From Solwaraspora sp. WMMD406 (GTDB lineage Bacteria; Actinomycetota; Actinomycetes; Mycobacteriales; Micromonosporaceae), in contig NZ_JARUBF010000001.1 of the NCBI RefSeq assembly GCF_029626025.1, positions 6,356,001-6,420,000 of the forward strand: DNA of 64,000 nucleotides, read 5' to 3'. This document shows positions 24,609 through 33,451 of this stretch, piece after piece. Position 1 is the first letter of the stretch. Every line of letters begins with the position of its first letter. The position numbers and the translations under genes were made by a program. The notes beneath the pieces were generated by a model. It had not been told where the DNA came from. It worked only from the letters and a program-made list of their open reading frames with translations, and made no database searches.

Positions 24609-26215
24609 TGCTCGCTCCGCTCGACGAGATTCTCCAGAGTCAGGTCGGCACCGCTGAGTTCGGTGCCGATCTTTCCGTTGCGTAGCACGATCACCCTGTT
24701 GCAGATCCGGACCAGCTGTTCTGGCTCCGTCGAGAAGAACAGCACGCAGACACCGCGACTGGCGGCGTCCTGGGTGGCCTCGAAGATCGTTTCCCGGGCC
24801 GCCGGGTCGACGCCGTATGTGGGATCGCCGAGGACGAGCACCGTCGGCCGCATCAGCAGCCATTTTCCGAGCAGCACCTTCTGCTGGTTGCCGCCGGACA
24901 GGCCGCCGAAATGGCTCTCGGGCGTCGGCGGGCGTACGTCGAACGCCCTGATCACGGCCCGTACGACCCGGTCCTGCAGCTGCGGCCGGTGCCAGTAGCG
25001 CCCGAGCGCGGGAAGCACCACGTTCTCCTCGACGGTCAGTGCGGGCACCCCTCCGGCACGCAGCCGGTCGGCGGCGATCGCGGTCAGGCCGGCCGCGATC
25101 ATCCGACGGGGATCGCCGCCTTCGGTGAACGTGACACCGGGCAGTTCGACGCGCGCGTCCCGCCACGCCAGGTCGCCGGAGAGCAGCCGGGGCAGATCTT
25201 CCACGCCGCTGCCGCGCAGCCCGGCGAAGCCGACGATCTCCCCGGCGGTAGCCGTGAACGAGCAGTCCCGCAGGTGGCCGCCGTGCAACCCGGAGACCTC
25301 GATGGCGGGCGTGGGCCGCTCGCCCGGCTGCGGCTCATGGCGCGTCGGCGCCGAGTTCCACAGCTGCGACAGACGGTCGCTGGTCCGCTCGCTGACCGAC
25401 ACCGAGTGCCCGGCGGCGGTGTCCTTCTCGCCGACCATCTCGGCGACCAGTTCGTTGTTGGGGCGACGCGGACCGCCGGCCTCGCGGTAGACCACGTGAC
25501 CTGCCCGCAGGACGGTGATGTCGTCGGCGACGCGTAGCTCGGCCATCCGGTGCGTCACCATCACCACCCCGACGCCCATGTCCGCCACGGCACGGAGCCG
25601 CTCCAGATGCCGGCCTGTCTCGGACTCCGGAATCGCGGCGGTGACTTCGTCGACGATCAGAAGGCGCACCGTCGGCGACGAGTTCCGTGACTCGTCGAAC
25701 AGATCGCCGACGACGATGGCCAGCGCCAGGCCGGCCCGGTCGGCTGGGCCGAGCGATCCGCACAGGTCGGTGGCGCGCACCGGCACGTCCATCCGGTCCA
25801 GCAATGCCTGCACGTGGCGGCGCAGCCGGCCCCAGGCGATCGGCGCCAGGTTCCGCGTCCCGTAGCCGCGGAACATGGCGACCGCCTCCGCCACGGTCAG
25901 CGAGTCGATCAGCGGCGCCTCCTGGTGCACCACCCGCACGCCGCGCTCGGCGGCTCCGGCCGGCGAGCCGAAGCTCGCCAGCCGGGCGCCGTCCATCACC
26001 ATGGCCCCGCCGTCCGGCTGGTAGACGCCGCTCATCACCTTGACCAGCGTCGACTTGCCGCTGCCGTTCGCGCCCAGCAGGGCGTGGATCTGGTGCGGGG
26101 CCACGTCGAGGTCGACATGGTCGAGGGCGACCAGTTCACCGAATACCTTCGTAACGCCATCCAGCGATAGCACGGACGTGGTGTCCACATCGGTCGAAGC
26201 CATGGTTGCTGTCAC
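24605..26215 (-). CDS. Sugar ABC transporter double ATPase (RbsA-like)
   Basis: The protein has 536 residues with two NBDs. NBD1 has Walker A GANGSGKST and Walker B LLIVDEVTAAIPE, but its signature is degenerate (GSLGPADRAGLALA). NBD2 has a Walker A lacking the Lys (GFAGLRGSGVED), signature [13 protein letters not shown], and Walker B VLVLGDPTYGVDP with Gly-Asp-Pro. The normal complementary arrangement of RbsA-type ATPases is kept, with some loss in each half. GTG 26215 overlaps the binding-protein stop (GTGA) and the permease follows with ATGA overlap. Confidence 0.9.
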   Translation of the reverse strand: MTATMASTDVDTTSVLSLDGVTKVFGELVALDHVDLDVAPHQIHALLGANGSGKSTLVKVMSGVYQPDGGAMVMDGARLASFGSPAGAAERGVRVVHQEAPLIDSLTVAEAVAMFRGYGTRNLAPIAWGRLRRHVQALLDRMDVPVRATDLCGSLGPADRAGLALAIVVGDLFDESRNSSPTVRLLIVDEVTAAIPESETGRHLERLRAVADMGVGVVMVTHRMAELRVADDITVLRAGHVVYREAGGPRRPNNELVAEMVGEKDTAAGHSVSVSERTSDRLSQLWNSAPTRHEPQPGERPTPAIEVSGLHGGHLRDCSFTATAGEIVGFAGLRGSGVEDLPRLLSGDLAWRDARVELPGVTFTEGGDPRRMIAAGLTAIAADRLRAGGVPALTVEENVVLPALGRYWHRPQLQDRVVRAVIRAFDVRPPTPESHFGGLSGGNQQKVLLGKWLLMRPTVLVLGDPTYGVDPAARETIFEATQDAASRGVCVLFFSTEPEQLVRICNRVIVLRNGKIGTELSGADLTLENLVERSEQ

Positions 26216-27363
26216 TTCCAGAGAGCGATGAACTTGCTCTCGTACTCGTAGGGGGCGGTCCAGCTGGTGTCGCCGTCCGGCAGGTTGGTCTCGTCCAGCA
26301 CCCGGAACGGGAGTCCTTCACCGAGCGGCTCGATCAGCGGCTGGTTGTTGAGCAGGCGAATCGACTGGTCGACGATGGCGAAGCCCATGTACGTGTTGTC
26401 GTACGCGGCGTCGGCGGCCTGCACCTGTCCGTCGCGGATGAACTGCAGGTTCTGCGCGTTGCCCAGAACACTGACGATCTTCACCTGGTTGCCCAGGCCG
26501 GCCGTCTGCAGGGCGGTCACCTGAGCCGCCGCGGGCGGGTCGAAGGCCGAGTAGATGTAGTCGACGTCGGGATTCGTCCGCACGTAGTTGACCGTCTGCG
26601 GGCCGAGGGAACTGGCGATCTGGGTCGCGGTGAAGTACATGACCTCGGACACCGTGCAGCCGCCGCAGGCCTGCAGCGCGGGCACGATGCCGCTTTCCTG
26701 GGCGTTGATCGAGTCGAACTCCTTGTCGCCGTAGACGGCGATGTTGGCCTCGCCCTTGGAGTCGGCGATCACCCACTGGGCCAGGTGCTCGCCCAGCTTC
26801 TTGTAGTCCGGCGAGACATCGAACTCCGGCCACACCTCGCCGGGCTGTGGCTCGATCGTGGCGTTCGGCGAGCTCAGTCCGGATGAGCCGGAGACGATGA
26901 GGGCACCTGCGTTCTTGGCTGCCTGCAGGCCGGACTGCACGGCGCTGGGAGTGATGGCGATCAGCGCGATCACGTCGGCGCCCCACGAGACCGCGTTCAG
27001 GATCTGGGCGTTCTGGGTGTTCGGGGTGCCGCCGCCGTCGAAGGTGCGGGCTTCCCAGCCGATCGCGCTCGCGGCCTTCTCGATGCCCTCCGCGGGGATG
27101 ACACAGCCTTCCAGGATGCTGTAGCAGGTGATCGCCGCGATCTTGATGCCGGACGGTGCCTGGGCCGGGGTGGTCGGTCCCTCGTAGGTCGCGGGGACCA
27201 TCTCACGGGCCGCGTCCATCATCGCGGAATAGTCGACGCCGGAATCGTCCGAACCATCGCTGTCGTCAGCGGCACCGTTACCGTCGCCGGTGCCGCATGC
27301 CGCGAGGGCGAGTGCAACGACCGCCGCCAGTGCGGCGAATCGGCCGCCATGCCGTACCTTCAC
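26212..27363 (-). CDS. Sugar-binding lipoprotein (periplasmic-binding-protein family I-like)
   Basis: The lipoprotein has 383 residues with lipobox LALAAC followed by an Asp/Ser-rich linker (GNGAADDSDGSDDSG). The body is a type-I binding fold: GIKIAAITCYSILEGCVIPA, then WGADVIALIAITPSAVQSGL, then DVDYIYSAFDPPAAAQVTAL. Two Cys pairs (CYSILEGC and CGGC) are unusual and may form disulfides outside the cell. The GTG start at 27363 has AAAGGAGA six bases upstream. It is preceded by a hairpin and followed by the ATPase with GTGA overlap. The ligand is unknown. Confidence 0.88.
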   Translation of the reverse strand: MKVRHGGRFAALAAVVALALAACGTGDGNGAADDSDGSDDSGVDYSAMMDAAREMVPATYEGPTTPAQAPSGIKIAAITCYSILEGCVIPAEGIEKAASAIGWEARTFDGGGTPNTQNAQILNAVSWGADVIALIAITPSAVQSGLQAAKNAGALIVSGSSGLSSPNATIEPQPGEVWPEFDVSPDYKKLGEHLAQWVIADSKGEANIAVYGDKEFDSINAQESGIVPALQACGGCTVSEVMYFTATQIASSLGPQTVNYVRTNPDVDYIYSAFDPPAAAQVTALQTAGLGNQVKIVSVLGNAQNLQFIRDGQVQAADAAYDNTYMGFAIVDQSIRLLNNQPLIEPLGEGLPFRVLDETNLPDGDTSWTAPYEYESKFIALWK

Positions 27364-27404
27364 CGGAATCTCCTTTGCTTCGATGCGTGTCGGGGGGTGG
27401 GGTG

Positions 27405-27426
27405 TGCCGTGGCTGCGGCCACGGCA
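27405..27426 (-). terminator. Intercistronic hairpin before the binding-protein gene
   Basis: GCCGTGGC (27406-27413) pairs with GCCACGGC (27418-27425) around a four-base loop, with an extra outer pair. It lies between the hydrolase stop and the binding-protein start, so it may protect or separately process the message so that the binding protein is made in excess. Confidence 0.5.
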
Positions 27427-27454
27427 TGGATCGGTTGAAGCGAAACCGTTCGCG

Positions 27455-28282
27455 TCATGCCGTCTCGGCGGCGCCCGTTCCGCGCCCGGGGAGAGTCTCG
27501 ATGGAGCCGGGTAGCGGCCCGCTGCCGATCGCCGGAATCATCGGGAAATTTGAATCCTGGTATTTGCTGATATTTGGGTCATGGTTCATCAGCACTCGTT
27601 GCGCACTTTCGCGGATGCGCTCCAGCGAGGCGAAACCCTCCTCGATCGAGGTCGCTCCGCCCGGCGGCGCCGGTCGCCAGAAGCTCTCCGGCAGGCAGGC
27701 CGCGTCACCGGCGACGCAGAGCGTGCCCTCTTCCGTCTGGATCACCACCGACTGGTGGCCCTTGCTGTGCCCGGGCGTCTGGATCAGCCGTACTCCCGGC
27801 AACACGTCGTAGTCGTCGACGGAGATGAGCTGGTAGTCGAGGTAGTCGACCGACTCGTCGGTCCACTCGAAGTCGTACAGCTTGGTCTGCGACGGGATCG
27901 GGTTCTTCGCGTACTCCCACTCGACTCGCGACACCACGAACCGGGCGTTCCGGAAGCTGGTGTTGTTCTCCGCGTGGTCGTAGTGCAGGTGTGAGTTGAT
28001 GACCACGTCGACGTCGGACAGCGACCAGCCGATCTCGGCGAGCGCGGTCTCGATCGTCTCGTCGCGCTCCGCCCAGCACGGATTGAGCTCGCGGTCCCAT
28101 TTGTCGTGGTCCCGTATCCCGGTGTCGACGAGCATCTTGACGCCGTTGCCCTCGACAGCGGCCGCCCACACCGGAAGATTGATCTTGCTTCCGAAGCCCG
28201 ACATGTACGTCATAGCGGCTTTGTCCACGCCCAACGTACCGAGCTTCAACGCGGTCACCTTGTAGGTCTGCAACCTGGTCAC
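27455..28282 (-). CDS. Metallo-beta-lactamase-fold hydrolase (lactonase-like)
   Basis: The protein has 275 residues. The zinc motif is His98-Leu-His100-Tyr-Asp102-His103 in INSHLHYDHAENN, with a later His in TPGHSKGHQSVVI and Asp in CVAGDAACLP. VDTGIRDHDKWDRELNPCW is typical of N-acyl-homoserine-lactonase-like members (AiiA/AttM type). In a sugar operon it could open a lactone or act on a phosphorylated intermediate. Its start overlaps the DhaL stop (28282-28279). Confidence 0.85.
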   Translation of the reverse strand: MTRLQTYKVTALKLGTLGVDKAAMTYMSGFGSKINLPVWAAAVEGNGVKMLVDTGIRDHDKWDRELNPCWAERDETIETALAEIGWSLSDVDVVINSHLHYDHAENNTSFRNARFVVSRVEWEYAKNPIPSQTKLYDFEWTDESVDYLDYQLISVDDYDVLPGVRLIQTPGHSKGHQSVVIQTEEGTLCVAGDAACLPESFWRPAPPGGATSIEEGFASLERIRESAQRVLMNHDPNISKYQDSNFPMIPAIGSGPLPGSIETLPGRGTGAAETA

Positions 28283-28947
28283 TGCTCCGCCTCCTCAGAG
28301 TTCTCCCGCTCCGGTACGCGCACCGGGGCGGCACGCTCGATCGCCTGCAGAAACCGCAGGTAGGCAGTGGCACCGCCATCGGGATGACCGATGGTCCGTT
28401 CACCCACCCACGCGGCCCGGCCCCGCTGCGACTGCAGCCCGGCGGTTTCGGTCACCGCCTGCCGCGCGGCGTCGATCATCTCGGCCAGCACGCCACGTGC
28501 CTCGTCGTTCGGGTTCTGCGCCCGGCGCAGCACCTCGGTGGTAGGAACCAACGCGTCGACGATCGTCTTGTCGCCGATCTGTGCCCCGCCGCGCGCCTGG
28601 ATGGCCGCGGTCGCGGCCTCCAGCAGAGTCAGCGCTCCGGCGCGGTCCAGGCCGGGCGCGTCGCCGAGCGCGCGAGCGCCGGCCAGCAGGCCGGCGGCCA
28701 CCAGCGCCGACATCGTGGACGGGTTGGCCGAGGCGAACCGCTGGGCAATGATCCGCAGTGTCTGTGCCGGGGTGGCGTCGTCCGGCAGACTCCGCACGCC
28801 TTCACGAGCGGCGCGGGCGCCGTCACTGACGGTGATCCCGAGATCGCCGTCGCCGATGGCCGCGTCGAGGTCGCGCAGTTCGTCCCGGGCGGCCTCCAGG
28901 GTTCGCAGCGCGTCGTCGAGCAGCAGGCGCAGGTCGGTGGCGTTCAC
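28279..28947 (-). CDS. dhaL: DhaL-type nucleotide-binding kinase subunit
   Basis: The protein has 222 residues. LRDLDAAIGDGDLGITVSDG is the Asp-rich nucleotide/Mg site of DhaL. Other DhaL features are NPSTMSALVAAGLLAGARAL and IQARGGAQIGDKTIVDALVP, then GLQSQRGRAAWVGERTIGHPDGGA. In PTS-linked systems DhaL carries tightly bound ADP that DhaM rephosphorylates, while related stand-alone DhaK/DhaL pairs use ATP. No dhaM is present here, so ATP use is likely. GTG 28947 overlaps the dhaK stop. Confidence 0.9.
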   Translation of the reverse strand: MNATDLRLLLDDALRTLEAARDELRDLDAAIGDGDLGITVSDGARAAREGVRSLPDDATPAQTLRIIAQRFASANPSTMSALVAAGLLAGARALGDAPGLDRAGALTLLEAATAAIQARGGAQIGDKTIVDALVPTTEVLRRAQNPNDEARGVLAEMIDAARQAVTETAGLQSQRGRAAWVGERTIGHPDGGATAYLRFLQAIERAAPVRVPERENSEEAEQ

Positions 28948-29939
28948 TGGACGAAGAAGGGTGAGGAGGCCGGGGCCTCGACCAGTTCGGACAGTTCGTC
29001 GTCCAGTGCCATCACCGAGATCGACGCACCAGCCATCTCCAGGCTGGTGGCGTACTCGCCGATGTACTTCCGGGCCACTCGCAGCCCGAGCTTGTCCAGC
29101 CGCTGCTCGGTACGCGCGTAGAGCAGGTACAGTTCCTCCAGCGGCGTGGCGCCGAGCCCGTTCACCAGCACCGCGACGTTGCCTCCGGCGCCCGGTTGGA
29201 CCTCGGCCAGGATTGCGTCGAGCAGCCGGTCCACGACCCGGTCGGCGGTCTCCAGCGGGCCTCGGTGAGTGCCCGGTTCGCCGTGGATGCCGACGCCGAT
29301 CTCCATCTCACCGTCCGCCAGTTCGAAGGTCGGCTTCCCGGCGGCCGGAAGGATCGTCGGCGACAGGCCGACACCGGCGGTACGGGTCGCGGCCACCGCC
29401 TTCGCCGCGATCCGAGCGACCTCGGCGAGGTCGTCGCCACGCTCCGCCGCGGCGCCCGCGCACTTGTAGCCGAGCACCATGCCGGCCACGCCTCGACGGG
29501 ATTCGGCGCGCTCAGCCGGCGCGCTCAACACGTCGTCGGTGACCAGGACGGTCCTGACCGCTGTGCCGTCCAACTCGGCCAGGTCGGCGGCGAGACCGAA
29601 GTTGAGCACGTCGCCGCCGTAGTTGCCGATCAGGTGCAGCACGCCGCGGCCGGAGTCGGAAGCCTTGGTCGCGGCGAGAACCGCCTCCGACGACGGTGAT
29701 GAGAACACGTTGCCGACGGCGACGCCGGAACACAGCCCGACCCCGACGTACCCGAGGAAGACCGGAAGGTGTCCAGACCCGCCACCGGTGACGATGCCGA
29801 CGCGATCTCCCGGCGCGTCGGCGCGCACCAGTGCGCGGCGCTGATCAGGCACCCGCCGCAGTCGATCCGGATGCGCCAGCAGGATGGCGTCAAGGACCTC
29901 GTCGACGAAGTCGTCGGGGTCGTTGATGAGCTTCTTCAT
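28944..29939 (-). CDS. dhaK: DhaK-type ketose-binding kinase subunit
   Basis: The protein has 331 residues from ATG 29939. VGIVTGGGSGHLPVFLGYVG and GNYGGDVLNFGLAADLAE are substrate-binding loops. GIHGEPGTHRGPL contains His219, which in DhaK forms a covalent hemiaminal with the carbonyl of dihydroxyacetone. DhaK homologues in other actinobacteria act on four-carbon ketoses such as erythrulose, so the substrate need not be dihydroxyacetone. It overlaps the preceding kinase gene by one base (TGATG) and dhaL by four. Confidence 0.9.
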   Translation of the reverse strand: MKKLINDPDDFVDEVLDAILLAHPDRLRRVPDQRRALVRADAPGDRVGIVTGGGSGHLPVFLGYVGVGLCSGVAVGNVFSSPSSEAVLAATKASDSGRGVLHLIGNYGGDVLNFGLAADLAELDGTAVRTVLVTDDVLSAPAERAESRRGVAGMVLGYKCAGAAAERGDDLAEVARIAAKAVAATRTAGVGLSPTILPAAGKPTFELADGEMEIGVGIHGEPGTHRGPLETADRVVDRLLDAILAEVQPGAGGNVAVLVNGLGATPLEELYLLYARTEQRLDKLGLRVARKYIGEYATSLEMAGASISVMALDDELSELVEAPASSPFFVQ

Positions 29940-31093
29940 CAGCGGGTCTCCTCTCCGATGGCGCGATGCCAAAGGTCGTCGAAGTGGTGCACGGGGCTGC
30001 CGAGGATGAGGGCCCGACCACAGTCGATGGCGTGGGTGGACGCTTCGACGCGAGCGTCGATCGGCAGGATGTCGATGTCTTTCGCGTGAGCCAGGCCGAC
30101 GACGCGGCGGATCATCTCCATACCGGCGAAGCGGGCCGCGTCGGTGAGCAGGTGGGCCAGGAACCGGTGGTACCAGGGTTCGGACGGGTCCCAGCGGCGG
30201 CGCATCTCGTCAACGAGCGCGTTCCAGTAGGCCAGCGCGCAGGTGTCGAGGAAGCGGCAGAAGGCGGCGTTGCCCGAGGACCGGTGCGCCAGGCGCGACA
30301 GCGCCAGGTTGGCCAACAGCACTCCCGGATCGAATCCGGACGGTCCGAAGAACGCGAACTCGAAGTCGATGATGCGCGTATCGCCGGGCTTGATCATCAC
30401 CGAGCCGGTGTGCAGATCGCCGTGGATCAGCGCTTCGTCCCTGGTCTTGAAGGAGAAGCGCAGCTCGGCGGCGGCAGCCCGCAGCGGGCGATCCCGGCGC
30501 AGCTCTGTCACCCGGTCGGCGATCCCCTCGACGTAGCGGTTCGACTCCGCGTCGATGTACGGCGCGGTGAAGACGAGGTCCTCGGTGACCAGGCACAACT
30601 CGGAGTAGACGAAGCTGCGCTTGAGCGTCCGTCGTTGTCGGCTCGGCAGTATCACATCGCTGGTGCCGAGGATGATCGCCGCCGAGTAACGGCCCACGGA
30701 CTCGGCGACGTCCGCGATCTCCTGTCCGGCGATGAGGGCCTCGCGCCAGGTGAGGTGCTCGGTCAGGTCTTCCAGGACCAGTGCCGACAGTGCGTCGTCG
30801 AAGTGGAGCAGTTGTGCGGGGCGACCGGGGGCGAGCTTGTTGTGAATCTCGATGGCCTCGGCCTCGATACGGGCCCGGTGGCGGGTCAGCGGCCAGGACT
30901 CGCCGGCCACCCGCAGATACGGCAGCGCCTGCTTGACGATCACCGATCCGGACTCACCGTGGACGCGGAAGACGACGTTGAGGTTGCCGTCGCCGATCTC
31001 CACCGCGCTGACCGGCACGCCTTGGAGGTACGGCGCGGCGAAGCCGAGCACCGACTCAGCGTCAAACGGAATATAGTGCTCATTCTTCGCCAT
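29939..31093 (-). CDS. S-methyl-5-thioribose-kinase-like sugar kinase
   Basis: The protein has 384 residues. EIGDGNLNVVFRVHGESGSV (nucleotide-binding loop) and VLEDLTEHLTWREALI are followed by ALIHGDLHTGSVMI (catalytic HGDLHxxS) and IIDFEFAFFGPSGFDPGVLL (metal-binding Asp; E-F-A-F-x-G-P is characteristic of MtnK). MtnK phosphorylates C1 of methylthioribose; homologues act on 5-deoxyribose. No mtnA isomerase or aldolase is nearby. ATG 31093 is chosen because AAGGAG lies six bases before it; a GTG at 31108 is the alternative. It is the first gene of the operon, divergent from a GntR regulator. Confidence 0.85.
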   Translation of the reverse strand: MAKNEHYIPFDAESVLGFAAPYLQGVPVSAVEIGDGNLNVVFRVHGESGSVIVKQALPYLRVAGESWPLTRHRARIEAEAIEIHNKLAPGRPAQLLHFDDALSALVLEDLTEHLTWREALIAGQEIADVAESVGRYSAAIILGTSDVILPSRQRRTLKRSFVYSELCLVTEDLVFTAPYIDAESNRYVEGIADRVTELRRDRPLRAAAAELRFSFKTRDEALIHGDLHTGSVMIKPGDTRIIDFEFAFFGPSGFDPGVLLANLALSRLAHRSSGNAAFCRFLDTCALAYWNALVDEMRRRWDPSEPWYHRFLAHLLTDAARFAGMEMIRRVVGLAHAKDIDILPIDARVEASTHAIDCGRALILGSPVHHFDDLWHRAIGEETR

Positions 31094-31203
31094 AGCTATC
31101 TCCTTCACATTTCACCTCCTACCACTACCCGACTTCCCCGGCACCATCGGCGAACGTTGCCCGCAAGTACCGCCCCTGTTACGGAGACCCGCCTTGGCCA
31201 AGA

Positions 31204-31230
31204 CTTGTCTGACATCAGACGTCTGTCAAG
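31204..31230. promoter_or_regulatory. Palindromic candidate operator of the GntR regulator
   Basis: CAGACGTCTG at 31216-31225 is a perfect 10-bp palindrome, flanked by CTTG (31204-31207) and CAAG (31227-31230). It lies between the divergent regulator and operon starts. TAGACT at 31248-31253 is a plausible -10 box for the regulator. GntR/HutC-type regulators usually bind such short palindromes. Confidence 0.55.
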
Positions 31231-31289
31231 AGGCACCTTTCGGTGTGTAGACTGCCCACGACGGGTGTTTGGACGTTTGGAGGAACCCG

Positions 31290-32045
31290 GTGACCGTTCC
31301 GGCAGGCCGCGCCAAGCTCGGGGACCGCAAGTCCCTGCCCGTGCGGCTGGCCGAGGATCTGCGTGATCGGCTCGCCAGGCGCGAGTGGCGGCAGGGCGAT
31401 CAGCTGCCCACGGAGGCCGAGTTGGTGACGGCGTACGGGGTCTCGCGCGCGACCGTACGGCAGGCGCTGAAAACTCTGGAAAGTCAGGGTTTGATCATCA
31501 CTCACCGGGGCCGGGGCAGCTTCGTCGCCGACGATTCGATGATCCGGGCCGGAATGCAGGAGCTGACCTCGATCACGTCGACCATCCGGGAGATGGGCCA
31601 CGTACCAAAGATGATCTATCATCATCGGGTCGTCCGCCCCGCGAAACCGGACGAGTGCGACACGTTCGACCTGCCTGAGAACGCCGAGGTGCTGGACATC
31701 CAGCGCAAGATCCTCGCCGACGACATCACCGTCTGCTACTCGTACGACGTACTCCCCCGCTGGGCGTTCCCCGCTGACTTCCAGGCCGCCGATCTGACCG
31801 GCTCGGTCTTCGCGTACCTGGCTGAACACGGTGGACCGACGCCCCTACGGGCGCTCGCGCGGGTGCACGCCGTGACACGCCCCGAGGTCGTCTGGGACAA
31901 GGAAGGTCTCGCCGACGACCAGTTGTTCGTGCTACTCGATCAGCTGCACTACGACCAACGTAGTCGGCCGTTCATGCACACCACCAGCTACTTCATCGAG
32001 GGCCGGTTCAACTTCACAGTGGTCCGGACCAGCCCAGGTCGGTGA
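31290..32045 (+). CDS. GntR-family regulator with UTRA domain
   Basis: The protein has 251 residues. The winged helix is LPVRLAEDLRDRLARREWRQ, then GDQLPTEAELVTAYGVSRAT and VRQALKTLESQGLIITHRGR. A UTRA ligand-binding domain (about residues 80-245) ends FMHTTSYFIEGRFNFTVVR, the typical HutC-subfamily terminus. GTG 31290 has GGAGG seven bases upstream. It is divergent from the kinase/ABC operon and should repress it until a sugar or sugar phosphate binds. The ligand is unknown. Confidence 0.9.
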   Translation: MTVPAGRAKLGDRKSLPVRLAEDLRDRLARREWRQGDQLPTEAELVTAYGVSRATVRQALKTLESQGLIITHRGRGSFVADDSMIRAGMQELTSITSTIREMGHVPKMIYHHRVVRPAKPDECDTFDLPENAEVLDIQRKILADDITVCYSYDVLPRWAFPADFQAADLTGSVFAYLAEHGGPTPLRALARVHAVTRPEVVWDKEGLADDQLFVLLDQLHYDQRSRPFMHTTSYFIEGRFNFTVVRTSPGR

Positions 32046-32722
32046 TTCGATGGGCATCTGGTGCGGGGGTGGGCAGGTCGTCGAGGGTCACGGTGCCGTG
32101 CAGCAGCTCGACGACCCGGTCGGCGCTGATCACGCCGCGCCGGTAGGCACGCACCACCGCCTGCGCGTACGCCGGGGCGAGCGCTGGCGGCTGAAGCTCC
32201 TGGACGAACCGCACGCCACGGACCTCGAGGTAGTCGCCGACGGTCGGCCGCTGCACGTGCAGCAGGTCGCGCTCGGCCCGGGAGATCAGCTCCAGGGTGT
32301 ACGCGTGGGAAACGGCCGCCGACCAGCTCACCCGGTATTCGGCCGCCAGGACGAACAGCCGTTGACGGGGATACTCCCACTCGCCCGACAGCTCAGCACA
32401 GCGGGACCTGACCGACAGCCCTGGCACCAGGCTGCAGGGCTGCGGCCGTCAGCGTCAGTGTTCCGACGTCGGCGAGCAGCTCGACGTCGCGGCTGACCTG
32501 GTCCAGCACGTCTTCCAGCCCCTGCGCGTCTTCGTCGGGCGAGATCCCGGCCCGCCGGCTGGCAAGGGTCTCCGCCGGGGCGGTGAGAAACCACTCGACG
32601 GTACGGCCGAGCAGCTCGGCGATCCGCGGCGGCGCGTCGAGCCGGAGCAGAAGGTCGGCGACCTGAGCTGGTAGCGGCCGCAGCGCCGGGTCGTCCAGGG
32701 CGTGGCGCAGCGTCAATGGCAT
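32014..32722 (-). pseudogene. Decayed XRE/ImmA-IrrE peptidase gene fused to an unrelated N-terminus
   Basis: From ATG 32722 the frame begins PLTLRHALDDPALRPLPAQV, typical of another protein type (HD-domain-like, by resemblance). At about 32625 it passes into AELLGRTVEWFLTAPAE, then GLEDVLDQVSRDVELLADVG, the linker after the HTH of XRE/ImmA fusion proteins. A second frame ending at 32014 supplies the C-terminus (YRVSWSAAVSHAYTLELISR). The zinc peptidase core with HExxH is absent. Fusion, frameshift and loss of the core make it a pseudogene. It overlaps the end of the GntR gene by 32 bases. Confidence 0.55.
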
Positions 32723-32820
32723 GCATGCTCCGTGCTTGGTCGGCGTGTAGGGTCCCAGCGACACATCGTAGTGACGAATCGTGGTCGCGCCGCGTCGCGG
32801 CGAGGGCGATGATCGGGTCC

Positions 32821-33093
32821 GTGACCAGCTTCCCGGCGCAGGCGCGCCGCGTACGCGACAGCACGCTTGCGCCACAACGCAGGCTGTCCGCGTTGCGGGA
32901 GTGCACCCAGCACTGCGCGCCGTACGGATTCCGCGCCACCTGGCACCACCTGGTCGTCTCCGCGCGCATCCCACGCAAGCCGGACGACGACCCCGACGCG
33001 CTCGTCCGCGCCGTCGACGAACTGCAGCGGGTACGCGACGTGGTCCTGCCACTCGCACACGAGTACGCCCGCCTACGACGGCGGCTCACCGGG
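32821..33093 (+). pseudogene. N-terminal fragment of a hypothetical protein
   Basis: From GTG 32821 a protein-like reading (TSFPAQARRVRDSTLAPQRR, then TQHCAPYGFRATWHHLVVSA and DALVRAVDELQRVRDVVLPL) continues to about 33093, where it runs into the broken Nudix copy. I do not recognise the family. The loss of the rest of the gene coincides with the Nudix junction. Confidence 0.4.
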
Positions 33094-33370
33094 AGTTGCT
33101 GGAGGAGACCGGCCTCACGGTGCAGGAGCTGCGCCCGTTTGGCGGGGCCTCGCCCCGTCGGCGAAGTTCCCCGGCGCGGTCGGCGAGTTCTCGATCTTCT
33201 ACGCGCCGACGAACGCCACGGACGAGGATGTGGTGTGCGGGGAGGGTGCCGCGATGCGGTTCGTTGCCGGCACCGTCGTGCGCACTCTGGAGTTCGGCCG
33301 GGCGTACGGCGAGATCGTCCCGCGTTTCCTGGACTCTCCGCTCTACCGCGAGCTGATCGTCGTCGGTTGA
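33085..33370 (+). pseudogene. Truncated, frameshifted copy of the Nudix gene at 37179
   Basis: The DNA matches the second half of the intact Nudix gene closely. It starts inside the Nudix box (HRELLEETGLTVQELR). Where the intact gene reads CTGTTCTGGCGG this copy reads CCGTTTGGCGG, one base shorter, shifting the frame. After that it reads PSAKFPGAVGEFSIFYAPTN and the same C-terminus in the new frame. The N-terminal half is missing. Confidence 0.8.
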
Positions 33371-33451
33371 CCCACGGCTCGCGGCCGACCGCCCCGCCGC
33401 TACCCGCTGCGACCGCCGCCGACGTCTTGTTCTGCTGCTGATCGCGGCAGG

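Noticed and set aside
23580-31093. A search for dhaM, mtnA or an aldolase within the sugar operon
   Set aside because: All genes between the regulator and the permease are accounted for and none resembles a PTS-type DhaM, an isomerase or an aldolase.
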